Shown here: positions 12,293 through 21,317 of the stretch, piece after piece
Position numbering within the stretch: position 1 is the stretch's first letter
Layout: every line of letters begins with the position of its first letter
Source: Pseudomonas poae
GTDB lineage: Bacteria > Pseudomonadota > Gammaproteobacteria > Pseudomonadales > Pseudomonadaceae
DNA length: 64,000 bases
Direction: 5' to 3'
Assembly (NCBI GenBank): GCA_004000515.1
Contig: CP034537.1
Coordinates: 806,001 to 870,000 of the forward strand
Translations under genes and position numbers: made by a program
The notes under the pieces: model-generated
The model's input: only the letters and a program-made list of their open reading frames with translations
The model's database searches: none
What the model was told of the DNA's origin: nothing

Positions 12293-13689
12293 TTATTCGT
12301 CGTCGTCGAAGTTGTAGCTGCCCGGCGCGAGGTTTTCGAAACGGGTGTACTTACCGATAAACGCTAGGCGGATAAAGCCGATCGGCCCGTTTCGCTGCTT
12401 GCCGATGATGATCTCGGCAATGCCTTTGTGCTCGGTCTCGGGGTGGTACACCTCGTCGCGGTACACGAACATGATGACGTCGGCGTCCTGCTCGATCGCA
12501 CCCGATTCCCGCAAGTCGGAGTTCACCGGGCGCTTGTTGGGACGTTGTTCCAGGGAACGGTTGAGCTGGGACAGCGCCACCACCGGGCAGTTGAATTCCT
12601 TGGCCAGGGCCTTTAGGGACCGGGAAATCTCGGAAATTTCGTTGGTGCGGTTATCACCGCTGGATCCCGGGATCTGCATCAACTGCAGGTAGTCGATCAT
12701 GATCAGGGCGATATCGCCGTGCTCACGCACCAAACGCCGAGTACGTGCGCGCATCTCCGACGGGCTGATGCCCGCCGTGTCATCGATGAACAACTTGCGG
12801 TCGTTGAGCAGGTTGACCGCCGAGGTCAGGCGCGGCCAATCGTCATCTTCCAGGCGACCGGCCCGCACCTTGGTCTGGTCGATACGCCCCAGGGACGAGA
12901 GCATCCGCATGATCAGCGATTCACCTGGCATCTCCAGGGAGTACACCAGAACGGTCTTGTCGCTGCGCAGCACAGCGTTTTCCACCAGGTTCATCGCAAA
13001 GGTGGTCTTACCCATGGATGGACGGCCGGCGACGATGATCAGGTCAGCCGGCTGCAGGCCACTGGTCTTCTCGTCGAGGTCGGTGTAGCCGGTGGAAATA
13101 CCGGTGATGGCGTTGTCGGTGTTGAACAGGGTGTCGATACGGTCGATAGCCTTGGTCAACAACTCGTTGACGCCCACCGGGCCGCCGGTTTTCGGACGGG
13201 CCTCGGCGATCTGGAAGATCTGGCGTTCGGCTTCGTCAAGGATCTCGGCAGCGGTGCGACCTTCGGGGTTGAAGGCGCTGTCGGCGATTTCGGTGCTGAT
13301 GCCGATCAATTGGCGCAGGGTGGCCCGCTCGCGGACGATCTGAGCATACGCCTTGATGTTGGCCACGGAAGGCGTGTTTTTGCCAGCTCGCCCAGGTAAC
13401 CCAGGCCGCCGACTTGAGAGGTCTGGCCTTCCTTATCGAGCTGCTCGGCCAGGGTCACCACGTCGATCGGTGAGTTCTGGTCGGCCAGCTTGGCAATGGC
13501 GCGGAAGATCAGGCGGTGGTCATGGCGATAGAAATCACCGTCCGAGACTTGATCCAGCACGCGTTCCCAGGCGTTGTTGTCCAGCATCAGGCCACCGAGC
13601 ACGGCCTGTTCGGCCTCGATGGAATGCGGCGGCACCTTTAGGGCAGCGGTTTGCAGATCGTATTGCTCAGGAGCTGAAATATCGTTCAT
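12293..13689 (-). CDS. dnaB: Replicative DNA helicase DnaB
   Basis: The corrected product is 465 aa, the normal DnaB length. The N-terminal domain (PPHSIEAEQAVLGGLMLDN) is followed by the RecA-like helicase domain with Walker A GRPSMGKTTFAMN, Walker B LIMIDYLQLM and the C-terminal VYRDEVYHPE and IIIGKQRNGP. It unwinds DNA at the replication fork as a hexamer. A TTTTT run at 13377-13381 appears one base short; the repair gives ELAKNTPSVANIKAYA. The start is ATG at 13689. A terminator separates it from rplI upstream, so it probably has its own promoter. Its 3' end converges on the toxin-like gene with no terminator between. Confidence 0.95.
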
Positions 13690-13715
13690 GGCCACTTGGA
13701 ATTAGGGGTTTGTAG

Positions 13716-13750
13716 AAATAAAAGGCACGACCTGTAAACAGGATCGTGCC
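13716..13750 (-). terminator. Terminator of the rpsF-rplI operon
   Basis: On the minus strand GGCACGATCCTG, a short loop and CAGGTCGTGCC form a hairpin followed by TTTTATTT. It lies 48 bases after the rplI stop and before dnaB. Confidence 0.75.
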
Positions 13751-13797
13751 CGATGTTAACCGCCTGGCACGCGAGGTGCCAGTCAGTTAGGTGTTGC

Positions 13798-14243
13798 TTA
13801 AGCTGCTACCACGACAACGCGTACGGTGGCTTCAACTTCGGCGTGCAGGTGCACGGCTACGTCGAATTCGCCTACGTTGCGGATGGTGCCGTTCGGCAGA
13901 CGAACTTCGCTCTTCTGCACTTCAACGCCGGAGGCGGTCAGTGCATCAGCGATGTCGTGGGTGCCGATCGAACCGAACAGCTTGCCTTCGTCACCGGCGG
14001 TGGCAGTGATAGTCACTTCCAGCTCAGCCAGTTGGGCAGCGCGAGTTTCGGCCGAAGTTTTTTGTCTGCTGCTGCTTTTTCCAGCTCAGCACGACGCTCT
14101 TCAAACGCAGCCAGGTTGGCAGCGGTTGCAGCGGTGGCTTTGCCGTATGGCAGCAGGTAGTTACGACCGTAACCGGCCTTAACGTTCACTTTGTCGCCCA
14201 GGTTGCCCAGGTTGGCGACTTTTTCCAGAAGGATCAGTTGCAT
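13798..14243 (-). CDS. rplI: 50S ribosomal protein L9
   Basis: The corrected product is 148 aa, as in other Pseudomonas L9. It begins [19 protein letters not shown], with the N-terminal rRNA-binding domain, a long connecting helix ([20 protein letters not shown]) and the C-terminal domain ([16 protein letters not shown]). A run of six T at 14058-14063 appears one base short and puts the C-terminal half in another frame. It is the last gene of the rpsF-rpsR-membrane protein-rplI operon. Confidence 0.95.
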
Positions 14244-14261
14244 GTGAAAATCCTCTAACTT

Positions 14262-15154
14262 TTAACCTTCACCGTTCGCGTTATCGGCGTCTTTCGACGC
14301 CAGACGACCGCGAAAATCAATCAGGCCGTCGACAATGGCCAGAACCACGAGTAACGGATAGATCAGCTGCATGAACAGCAACAGCGTGACGTACAACCCC
14401 ACCAGCCAAAACTTGGCCAGGCGCTTTCGCGCAACGAGCCCATGAATCAGGGCCAACCCGGCAAACACCAGCGGTACGCTGCAAATCGGCGCCAGCAAGG
14501 CCATCTGAGGGCCGAAGTTCGGCCCGACAACCATGCACGCCAGCAGCAACATCGCCGGCCCCGCGGGGATTCTGATACTGCGAAACTCGCGACCAAAACC
14601 ACCCGGGTTGTACAACAACGCCTGCCAATAACGCCCAAGAATCAGGCTCAGCACGCTGACGACCTGCAACAATGCCGCAATCAGGCCGGTCAGGACCGGG
14701 GCAATCAGTGACGCAAACCGCGCTCGCTCATCTACCGTCAACTGCTGGTAGAGATCCCCGAGAGCCAGCGGCAGGATCTTGACGATCTCTTGCGCCAGCG
14801 CCTCGATTTGCGGGCGGAAAGCCGCGCCAAGCATCACTGAGTACACCAACCCCAATGCCACGCTGACCAGCAGCGTGCGGACCCAGGACTCACTTGCGCG
14901 TAAAACCAACGCAAGGCTCGATGACCCCAGCAGTACCAGAAGTACCCGCGGATCACCCAATTGCAGCCACCAGATCAAGGCCGGCAACAATCCCAGGGCA
15001 AGAACGCCAAGGGCGTCCTTCAAACCGCGCCGCAGCAGCACAAGGCAACCTGCGGCAGCACCAACCAATAAAGCAACGGCAATGCCGCACATCCAGCCAC
15101 TACCAGAGTGGCCTGCACACGACCGCGCATGATGAACTCAGCTAAGGCGCGCAT
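14262..15154 (-). CDS. DUF2232-like membrane protein
   Basis: The corrected product is 297 aa with about eight hydrophobic segments (for example LGVLALGLLPALIWWLQLG and LLACMVVGPNFGPQMALLAP). It starts MRALAEFIMRGRVQATLVV at the ATG at 15154, preceded by AAGGGA. One C seems to be missing at 15061-15062; restoring it gives CAALPLLYWLGAAAGCLVLL. The gene lies between rpsR and rplI, where pseudomonads usually carry an uncharacterised YybS/DUF2232-like membrane protein. Its function is not known. Confidence 0.8.
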
Positions 15155-15190
15155 GCATTCAATCCCTTACTACTTGTCGACTGCCCGGTC

Positions 15191-15421
15191 TCAGCGGCCG
15201 TGGCTGTCGGTGTAGGCCAGCAGGGCCAGGAAGCGGGCGCGCTTGATAGCGGTGGCCAGCTGACGCTGATAACGTGCTTTGGTACCGGTGATACGGCTTG
15301 GAACGATTTTGCCGGTCTCGGATACGTAGGCTTTCAGAGTGTTGAGATCTTTGTAATCGATCTCTTTCACGTCTTCAGCGGTGAAGCGGCAGAATTTACG
15401 ACGACGGAAGAAACGTGCCAT
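15191..15421 (-). CDS. rpsR: 30S ribosomal protein S18
   Basis: The intact 76-aa product [19 protein letters not shown] to AYTDSHGR is a complete S18. It binds the 30S platform next to S6, whose gene lies 28 bp upstream in the same operon. Confidence 0.97.
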
Positions 15422-15449
15422 TTGATAGGCTCCTTAAAAGGTCCGTGGA

Positions 15450-15871
15450 TTACTCGTCAGCGTTATCGCTGTTGTCGCTGTCATCACCATCAACGCCTTC
15501 GGCGTCGGAGTGCTCAGGACGGTCGCGACGCTCACGGCGCTCACTGCGGTTTTCTTCAGCCTTGAGCATCTCGGATTGGCCGGTAACGGCTTCTTCGCGA
15601 CGGATGACCAGGTTACGGATCACTGCATCGTTGTAGCGGAAGTTGTCTTCCAGCTCGGCCAGGGCCTTGCCAGTGCACTCAACGTTCAGCATCACGTAGT
15701 GAGCCTTGTGAACATTGTTGATTGCGTAGGCCAGTTGACGACGGCCCCAATCTTCCAGACGGTGGATTTTGCCGCCGTCTTCTTCGATCAGCTTGGTGTA
15801 ACGCTCAACCATGCCGCCGACTTGCTCGCTTTGATCCGGGTGGACCAAAAGATGATTTCGTAATGACGCAT
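15450..15871 (-). CDS. rpsF: 30S ribosomal protein S6
   Basis: The corrected product is 140 aa: [18 protein letters not shown], the S6 fold with [11 protein letters not shown], and an acidic tail rich in Asp and Glu ([16 protein letters not shown]). The AAAA run at 15847-15850 appears one base short and hides the true start; the ATG at 15871 has AAGGAG upstream. It is the first gene of the rpsF-rpsR-rplI operon. Confidence 0.95.
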
Positions 15872-16066
15872 GAATGCTCCTTACGGGTTGTAGCCTGCCG
15901 CTCAAAAACGGTCAGACAAGGAGTGAATGACACTTATGGATCTTGCCGCAGGGAGGCACATCAGTGCCTGCCAGGAAGGCAAGGGGCGCAATTGTAGAGA
16001 AGGGGGAGGATGCGTGCAAGGTGATTGGTGATTATTTGAGCAATCACCCAAACACCACAAGCAACT

Positions 16067-16183
16067 GTGGGAGCTGGACTTCTGTGGGAGCTGGCTTGCC
16101 TGCGATGCAGACACCTCGGTCTTTCAGTAATACGGAGGTGATGCTATCGCAGGCAAGCCAGCTCCCACACAAGCCCGCTCCCA
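16067..16183. repeat. Nested REPIN
   Basis: An inner pair of inverted REP sequences (GTGGGAGCTGGCTTGCCTG at 16084 and its complement ending near 16170) is enclosed by outer half-palindromes, GTGGGAGCTGGACTTC at 16067 and AAGCCCGCTCCCAC near 16170-16183. The 336-base gap between rpsF and rlmB (15872-16207) otherwise shows no gene; it must hold the rpsF promoter. A small hairpin (GGTGATT/AATCACC) lies at 16026-16049. Confidence 0.75.
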
Positions 16184-16207
16184 CATTTTGACCTGCGCCA
16201 GACGTTG

Positions 16208-16968
16208 TTACTTCTTCGGCTTGGCCTTGGCCTTTGCGCCACGCTGACGCTGGGCCTCAAACAGGCACACGCCAGTGGCAACCGACACGTTCAAGCTGCT
16301 GACGCTACCGGCCATCGGCAAATGCACCAGGTAATCGCAATGCTCGCGGGTCAGGCGACGCATGCCCTTGCCCTCAGCACCCATGATCAGAATGGTCGGG
16401 CCGGTGAGGTCCTGGTCATAAATGCTGACCTCGGCCTCCCCCGCCGTGCCCACGACCCACAGGCCGCGCTGCTGGAGCTTCTCCAGGGTGCGCGCCAGGT
16501 TGGTCACGGCCACCAGCGGAATCACTTCCGCCGCGCCGCAGGCGACTTTACGCACCACGGGCGTCAAGGTAGCCGACTTGTCTTTAGGCACGATCACCGC
16601 CAGCGCGCCGGCAGCATCCGCCGAACGCAGGCAGGCGCCAAGGTTGTGCGGGTCGGTCACGCCGTCGAGTACCAGCAGCAACGGCGCGCCCTCAGTACGG
16701 TCGAGCAGCTCGTCAAGCATTGCCTCGCCCCAGACCTGGCTCGGACTTACGTCCGCCACCACGCCCTGGTGAACGCCCTCAACCCATACGTCCATTTCAC
16801 GACGCTCGGCTTGGCCGATGGCAACCTTGTTTTGGGTGGCCAGCTCCACCAGCGCTTGTACGCGCGGCTCGCTGCGGCCTTCTGCCAACCACACCTGCTT
16901 GACGCGTTTAGGGTGGTGACGCAGCAGTGCTTCTACGGCGTGCACGCCGTAGATTTTTCCAGACTCAT
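16208..16968 (-). CDS. rlmB: 23S rRNA (guanosine-2'-O-)-methyltransferase RlmB
   Basis: The corrected product is 253 aa. It starts MSLEKIYGVHAVEALLRHHP and shows the SpoU/TrmH knot motifs: LDGVTDPHNLGACLRSADAAG, ILIMGAEGKGMR and LPMAGSVSSLNVSVATGV. It methylates G2251 of 23S rRNA (E. coli numbering). The TTTTT run at 16954-16958 appears one base short, leaving the ATG out of frame with the body. The ATG overlaps the rnr stop as ATGA (16965-16968), so the two genes are translationally coupled. Confidence 0.93.
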
Positions 16969-19595
16969 GACTTGGCCTTAGGTTTGCGCGACCCGCCGCT
17001 TTTCGCGGGAGCCGAACCCGCTTTTGGCGGGCCTTTACGGTGTTTACTGGGCTTGCTCGACGGTTTTTCCGCCCCGTGGGACTTTCCCCCAGACGCCGCT
17101 TTACCACCGCTTTTGGCTTCGTTAAGCAGCTGCTGCTTCAACTCACGGCTCTTGCGCAGCTCGGCGTTTTTCGCCGCGGCGTCGCTTGGGCGGTAGGCTT
17201 CGGGGGCCTTGTCCTTGGCAGACGAGCGACGACCCGCTTTGGCTGGCTCGGACTCAGCCGCTTTCGCGGGAGCGCCCTTGCCTTTGCTGGCAGGTGTAGT
17301 CGGCGTGCTGCCACGCTTCTTACGGTTGCCCGGCGATTCAGCAGGCTTATCGGACATACCGAAATCGATCTTGCGCTCGTCGAGGTCGACGCGCATGACC
17401 TGCACTTCCACGGTATCGCCCAAACGGAAGCTGCGACCGGTGCGCTCGCCCGCCAAGCGGTGATGCACAGGGTCGAAGTGGTAGTAGTCACCCGGCAAGG
17501 CGGTGACGTGCACCAGGCCTTCGACGTAGATATCGGTCAGCTCGACAAACAGGCCAAAACCAGTCACCGCGGTGATCACACCGGGGAATGACTCGCCGAC
17601 GCGATCCTTCATGAACTCGCACTTGAGCCAGTTCACCACATCGCGAGTGGCCTCGTCAGCACGGCGCTCGCTCATGGAGCACTGTTCGCCCAGTTGTTCC
17701 AGGGCCGCTTCGTCGTACGGATAGATCCGCGCCTTCGGAATGGTCATGGCACCGGCGCGCTTAACGTGCGGGGTGTTCTGCTTGGAATGGATCACGCTGC
17801 GGATCGCCCGGTGCGTGAGCAGGTCCGGGTAACGGCGAATTGGCGAGGTGAAGTGGGTGTACGCCTCGTAATTCAGGCCGAAGTGGCCCTGGTTGTCGGC
17901 GCTGTACACCGCTTGGCTCAGAGAGCGCAGCATGACGGTCTGGATCACGTGGTAATCCGGACGGTCCTTGATGCTCGCCAGCAATGCCTGGTAGTCCTTC
18001 GGCGTCGGGCCGTCCTTGCCTTTGTGCAGGGACAGGCCCAACTCGCCGAGGAACGCGCGCAGCTTCTCCAGACGCTCCGGCGGCGGGCCGTCGTGCACGC
18101 GGTACAACGCGGGAATTTCGTGCTTTTTCAGGAATTCAGCGGTGGCCACGTTGGCCGCCAGCATGCATTCCTCGATCAGCTTGTGTGCATCGTTACGCGT
18201 GGTTGGGGTGATTGCGGCGATCTTGCGCTCGGAACCGAAGACGATCCGGGTTTCCTGAGTTTCAAAATCGATCGCGCCACGGGTGTGACGTGCGCCCAGC
18301 AACACCTTGTACAACGAGTAAAGCTGCTTGAGGTGCGGCACCACGCCAGCGTATTCAGTACGCAGGGCCTTGGCTTCGCTGGTCTTCGGCGTTTCCAGGA
18401 TGGTGCTGACCTTGTTGTAGGTCAGACGCGCCTGGGAGTGGATCACCGCTTCGTAGAACTGGTAGTCGGTCATTTCGCCGGTTTTCGAGATGGTCATCTC
18501 GCACACCATGGCCAAACGGTCGACTTTCGGGTTCAGGGAGCACAGGCCGTTGGACAGCTGCTCAGGCAGCATCGGGATCACGCGCTCAGGGAAGTACACC
18601 GAGTTGCCGCGCACCTGGGCTTCGTTGTCCAGGGCCGAACCGATCTTCACGTAGCTGGACACGTCGGCAATCGCGACGAATAACTTCCAGCCGCCGGAGA
18701 ACAGGCGCAACTTGCCAGGCTTGGCTTCGCAGTAGACCGCATCGTCGAAGTCGCGTGCATCTTCACCGTCGATGGTGACGAACGGCAGATGGCGCAGGTC
18801 GATGCGTTTTTCTTTGTCTTTCTCTTCCACTTCCGGCTTGAGCTTGCCGGCTTCCTTGAGCACAGCCTCAGGCCAGACGTGAGGAATATCGTAGGTGCGC
18901 AGTGCAACGTCGATTTCCATGCCTGGCGCCATGTAGTTGCCGACCACTTCGACGATATCGCCTTGTGGCTGGAAACGCGCGGTTGGCCAGTGGGTGATCT
19001 TCACTTCGACGAACTGACCGACCTTGGCAGCACCATTGCGGCCCGGGGTGATCAGCACTTCTTGCTGGACCTTCGGGTTATCCGGCACAACAAAGCCGAT
19101 GCCGCCTTCTTCGAAGTAACGACCGACGATGGACTCGTGAGCACGGGAAACGACTTCGACGATCACGCCTTCACGGCGACCACGACGGTCGAGGCCAGAG
19201 ACACGCGCCAGGGCACGGTCGCCATCGAACACCAGGCGCATTTGCGCCGGGCTCATGAACAGGTCGTCGCTGCCGTCGTCCGGGATCAGGAAACCGAAGC
19301 CGTCACGGTGACCGGCGATGCGGCCCAGGATCAGGTCAAGTTTATCCACAGGCGCGTAGGTGCCACGGCGGGTGTAGATCAGTTGAGCGTCGCGCTCCAT
19401 GGCACGCAGACGGCGGCGCAGGGCTTCGAGCTGGTCTTCGGTGGTCAGACCGAATTCTTCAACCAGCTGCTCACGGCTAGCAGGCGAACCCCGATCGGCG
19501 AGATGCGCCAGGATCAGTTCACGGCTAGGAATAGGGTTTTCATATTTTTCCGCTTCACGAGCGGCCTCGGGATCGAGGGACTGCCAATCGGCCAT
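16965..19595 (-). CDS. rnr: Ribonuclease R
   Basis: The 876-aa frame is intact. Its order is an N-terminal helix-turn-helix-like region, cold-shock domains (~80-230), the RNB catalytic domain with the acidic cluster DGEDARDFDDAVYCEA, an S1 domain (GVITAVTGFGLFVELTD) and a long Lys/Ala/Ser-rich tail from about residue 740. RNase R is a 3'-5' exoribonuclease that degrades structured RNA. The start MADWQSLDPEAAREAEKYEN has AAGGTG upstream. It is coupled to rlmB. Confidence 0.96.
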   Translation of the reverse strand: MADWQSLDPEAAREAEKYENPIPSRELILAHLADRGSPASREQLVEEFGLTTEDQLEALRRRLRAMERDAQLIYTRRGTYAPVDKLDLILGRIAGHRDGFGFLIPDDGSDDLFMSPAQMRLVFDGDRALARVSGLDRRGRREGVIVEVVSRAHESIVGRYFEEGGIGFVVPDNPKVQQEVLITPGRNGAAKVGQFVEVKITHWPTARFQPQGDIVEVVGNYMAPGMEIDVALRTYDIPHVWPEAVLKEAGKLKPEVEEKDKEKRIDLRHLPFVTIDGEDARDFDDAVYCEAKPGKLRLFSGGWKLFVAIADVSSYVKIGSALDNEAQVRGNSVYFPERVIPMLPEQLSNGLCSLNPKVDRLAMVCEMTISKTGEMTDYQFYEAVIHSQARLTYNKVSTILETPKTSEAKALRTEYAGVVPHLKQLYSLYKVLLGARHTRGAIDFETQETRIVFGSERKIAAITPTTRNDAHKLIEECMLAANVATAEFLKKHEIPALYRVHDGPPPERLEKLRAFLGELGLSLHKGKDGPTPKDYQALLASIKDRPDYHVIQTVMLRSLSQAVYSADNQGHFGLNYEAYTHFTSPIRRYPDLLTHRAIRSVIHSKQNTPHVKRAGAMTIPKARIYPYDEAALEQLGEQCSMSERRADEATRDVVNWLKCEFMKDRVGESFPGVITAVTGFGLFVELTDIYVEGLVHVTALPGDYYHFDPVHHRLAGERTGRSFRLGDTVEVQVMRVDLDERKIDFGMSDKPAESPGNRKKRGSTPTTPASKGKGAPAKAAESEPAKAGRRSSAKDKAPEAYRPSDAAAKNAELRKSRELKQQLLNEAKSGGKAASGGKSHGAEKPSSKPSKHRKGPPKAGSAPAKSGGSRKPKAKS

Positions 19596-19757
19596 TAGAG
19601 AGTTTTCACCTTGTCTATATGCGGGTTAGTTTGGCATACGCGTATTGAAACGGGAAATTTCAGACGTCAACAAGCCTTTAAAAGCCCTTTGCAGCCCCCG
19701 ATGAACACCTTGCACGACCATTGGCGAAATTTTCCAGGATTTTTTTCATGGCGGGGG

Positions 19758-19786
19758 TTTACAGCCCAACATGCCCTCCGTATAGT
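19758..19786 (+). promoter_or_regulatory. Sigma-70 promoter of the first tRNA-Leu
   Basis: TTTACA (19758-19763), a 17-base spacer and TATAGT (19781-19786) are followed by a GC-rich discriminator, typical of stable RNA promoters under stringent control. Confidence 0.75.
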
Positions 19787-19820
19787 GCGCGCCATCGACG
19801 ACAGCAACGTTGTTGATGTT

Positions 19821-19907
19821 GCCCAGGTGGTGAAATTGGTAGACACGCCAGCTTCAGGTGCTGGTGATCGCAAGGTCGTGGAAGTTCGAGTCTTCTCCTG
19901 GGCACCA
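19821..19907 (+). tRNA. tRNA-Leu (anticodon CAG)
   Basis: The 87-base gene runs from GCCCAGG to CCTGGGCACCA with the CCA end encoded. The anticodon arm CCAGC-TTCAGGT-GCTGG gives anticodon CAG, and the long variable arm fits a leucine tRNA. The T arm contains GTTCGAGTC. Confidence 0.95.
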
Positions 19908-19918
19908 AATTCAGATCA

Positions 19919-19941
19919 AACCCGCGAAAGCGGGTTTTTTC
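19919..19941 (+). terminator. Terminator of the first tRNA-Leu
   Basis: AACCCGC-GAAA-GCGGGTT followed by TTTT is an ideal intrinsic terminator 11 bases after the tRNA. Confidence 0.85.
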
Positions 19942-19996
19942 GTTTCAGGCCTTTGATTTATAACGCGAAACTCGATTTATTTTTTTGAATCAGGGG

Positions 19997-20024
19997 TTTA
20001 CAGATCAAAAGGCCTCCGTATAGT
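19997..20024 (+). promoter_or_regulatory. Sigma-70 promoter of the second tRNA-Leu
   Basis: TTTACA (19997-20002), a 16-base spacer and TATAGT (20019-20024). The layout repeats that of the first tRNA promoter. Confidence 0.7.
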
Positions 20025-20059
20025 TCGTCCCATCAACAGCGGCAACGTTGCTTGATAAT

Positions 20060-20146
20060 GCCCAGGTGGTGAAATTGGTAGACACGCCAGCTTCAGGTGC
20101 TGGTGATCGCAAGGTCGTGGAAGTTCGAGTCTTCTCCTGGGCACCA
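20060..20146 (+). tRNA. tRNA-Leu (anticodon CAG), second copy
   Basis: The 87 bases appear identical to the first copy 239 bp upstream, including the encoded CCA. The flanking promoter and terminator are duplicated with it, though the upstream DNA has diverged more. Confidence 0.95.
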
Positions 20147-20157
20147 AATTCAGATCA

Positions 20158-20180
20158 AACCCGCGAAAGCGGGTTTTTTC
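20158..20180 (+). terminator. Terminator of the second tRNA-Leu
   Basis: Same hairpin (AACCCGC-GAAA-GCGGGTT plus T tract) as after the first copy. The ~110 bases from here to the next gene hold its promoter region; I see no convincing Fur box. Confidence 0.85.
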
Positions 20181-20291
20181 GTTTCCGGGGTTTAAAAACT
20201 TCCCCATCGATTTCCCCCCTCGTCCGCACCTGAGAAACTTTATCGTTTATCCTTGCAATGATTTGTTGCACTCAAGTGAGGAAAACCCCGG

Positions 20292-21317
20292 ATGATGATC
20301 CGCGATACCCGTCTCAAGACATCCCTTCTGCGTGGCTTGACCATCACCCTGCTTGGCCTGACCCTGCTCTCGCCCGCCGCTTATTCCGCCGACAAGATCT
20401 CCCTGACCTTGTACAACGGCCAACACAAAGAAGTCGGCGACGAACTCGCCAAAGCCTTCGAAGCCAAGACCGGCATCCACGTCAACGTACGCAAAGGCAG
20501 CAGCAACCAGCTCGCGAGCCAAGTCGTGGAAGAAGGTGACCGCTCCCCGGCCGACGTGATCTACACCGAAGAATCGCCGCCGCTGAACAAACTCGGCGAA
20601 CAAGGTCTGCTGGCCAAGATCGACGCCAGCACCCTAGACGTACTGCCCAAGGATTATGTCGGCAGCAACGGCGACTGGATGGGCGTGACCGCCCGCACCC
20701 GCGTCGTAGCCTTCAACCCGAAATTGATCGCCGAGAAAGACCTGCCCAAGTCGGTACTCGATTTCGCCAACCCTGAGTGGCAAGGCAAGGTCGGCTTCGT
20801 GCCCACCAGCGGCGCATTCCAGGAGCAGGCCGTGGCGATCATCAAGCTGCATGGCCGTGAAGCTGCCGAAGAATGGCTGACCGGCCTGCGCGCATTCGGC
20901 AAGGTGTACAGCAACAACATGGTCGCCCTCAAAGCCGTCGAGAATGGTGAAGTAGCCACGGTGCTGGTGAACAACTACTACTGGTTCGCCCTGAAGAAAG
21001 AAAAAACCAACCTGGACTCCCAGCTGCATTACTTCACCGACGGCGATGTCGGCGGACTGATCACCGTGTCTTCGGCTGCCGCACTGAAATCCAGCAAGCA
21101 CCCGAAAGAAGCTCAGCAACTGCTGGCGTTCATGGCCAGCGAAGAAGGCCAACGCGTGATCACCAATACCTCGGCTGAATACCCACTACGCAAAGGCATG
21201 GAGTCCAACCGTGGCCTTAAGCCGTTCAGCGAGCTGCAACCACCGAAAGTCACTCCCGCCGACCTGGGCAACGCCGAAGAAGCCCTGGACCTGGAACGTG
21301 ACGTTGGCTTGAACTGA
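20292..21317 (+). CDS. Iron(III) ABC transporter substrate-binding protein
   Basis: The intact 341-aa product has a signal peptide with hydrophobic core GLTITLLGLTLL and probable cleavage after AAYSA. The mature protein starts DKISLTLYNGQH, as in the FbpA/HitA/FutA family of periplasmic ferric-binding proteins. The tyrosine pair in NNYYWF (about residue 228) matches the iron ligands of that family. TGAGGA lies ahead of the start. The stop overlaps the permease start (TGATG). No ATPase gene follows, so the ATPase must be encoded elsewhere. Confidence 0.88.
   Translation: MMIRDTRLKTSLLRGLTITLLGLTLLSPAAYSADKISLTLYNGQHKEVGDELAKAFEAKTGIHVNVRKGSSNQLASQVVEEGDRSPADVIYTEESPPLNKLGEQGLLAKIDASTLDVLPKDYVGSNGDWMGVTARTRVVAFNPKLIAEKDLPKSVLDFANPEWQGKVGFVPTSGAFQEQAVAIIKLHGREAAEEWLTGLRAFGKVYSNNMVALKAVENGEVATVLVNNYYWFALKKEKTNLDSQLHYFTDGDVGGLITVSSAAALKSSKHPKEAQQLLAFMASEEGQRVITNTSAEYPLRKGMESNRGLKPFSELQPPKVTPADLGNAEEALDLERDVGLN

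Noticed and set aside
16067..16183. CRISPR array
   Set aside because: The repeats are inverted REP pairs, not direct repeats with regular spacers; no cas genes are present.
19821..20146. Attachment site pair of an integrated element
   Set aside because: The second copy is a whole tRNA gene with promoter and terminator, only 239 bp away, and no integrase lies between.
20220..20290. Fur box before the iron-binding protein gene
   Set aside because: Some AT-rich hexamers are present, but they do not match the 19-bp consensus well enough to call.
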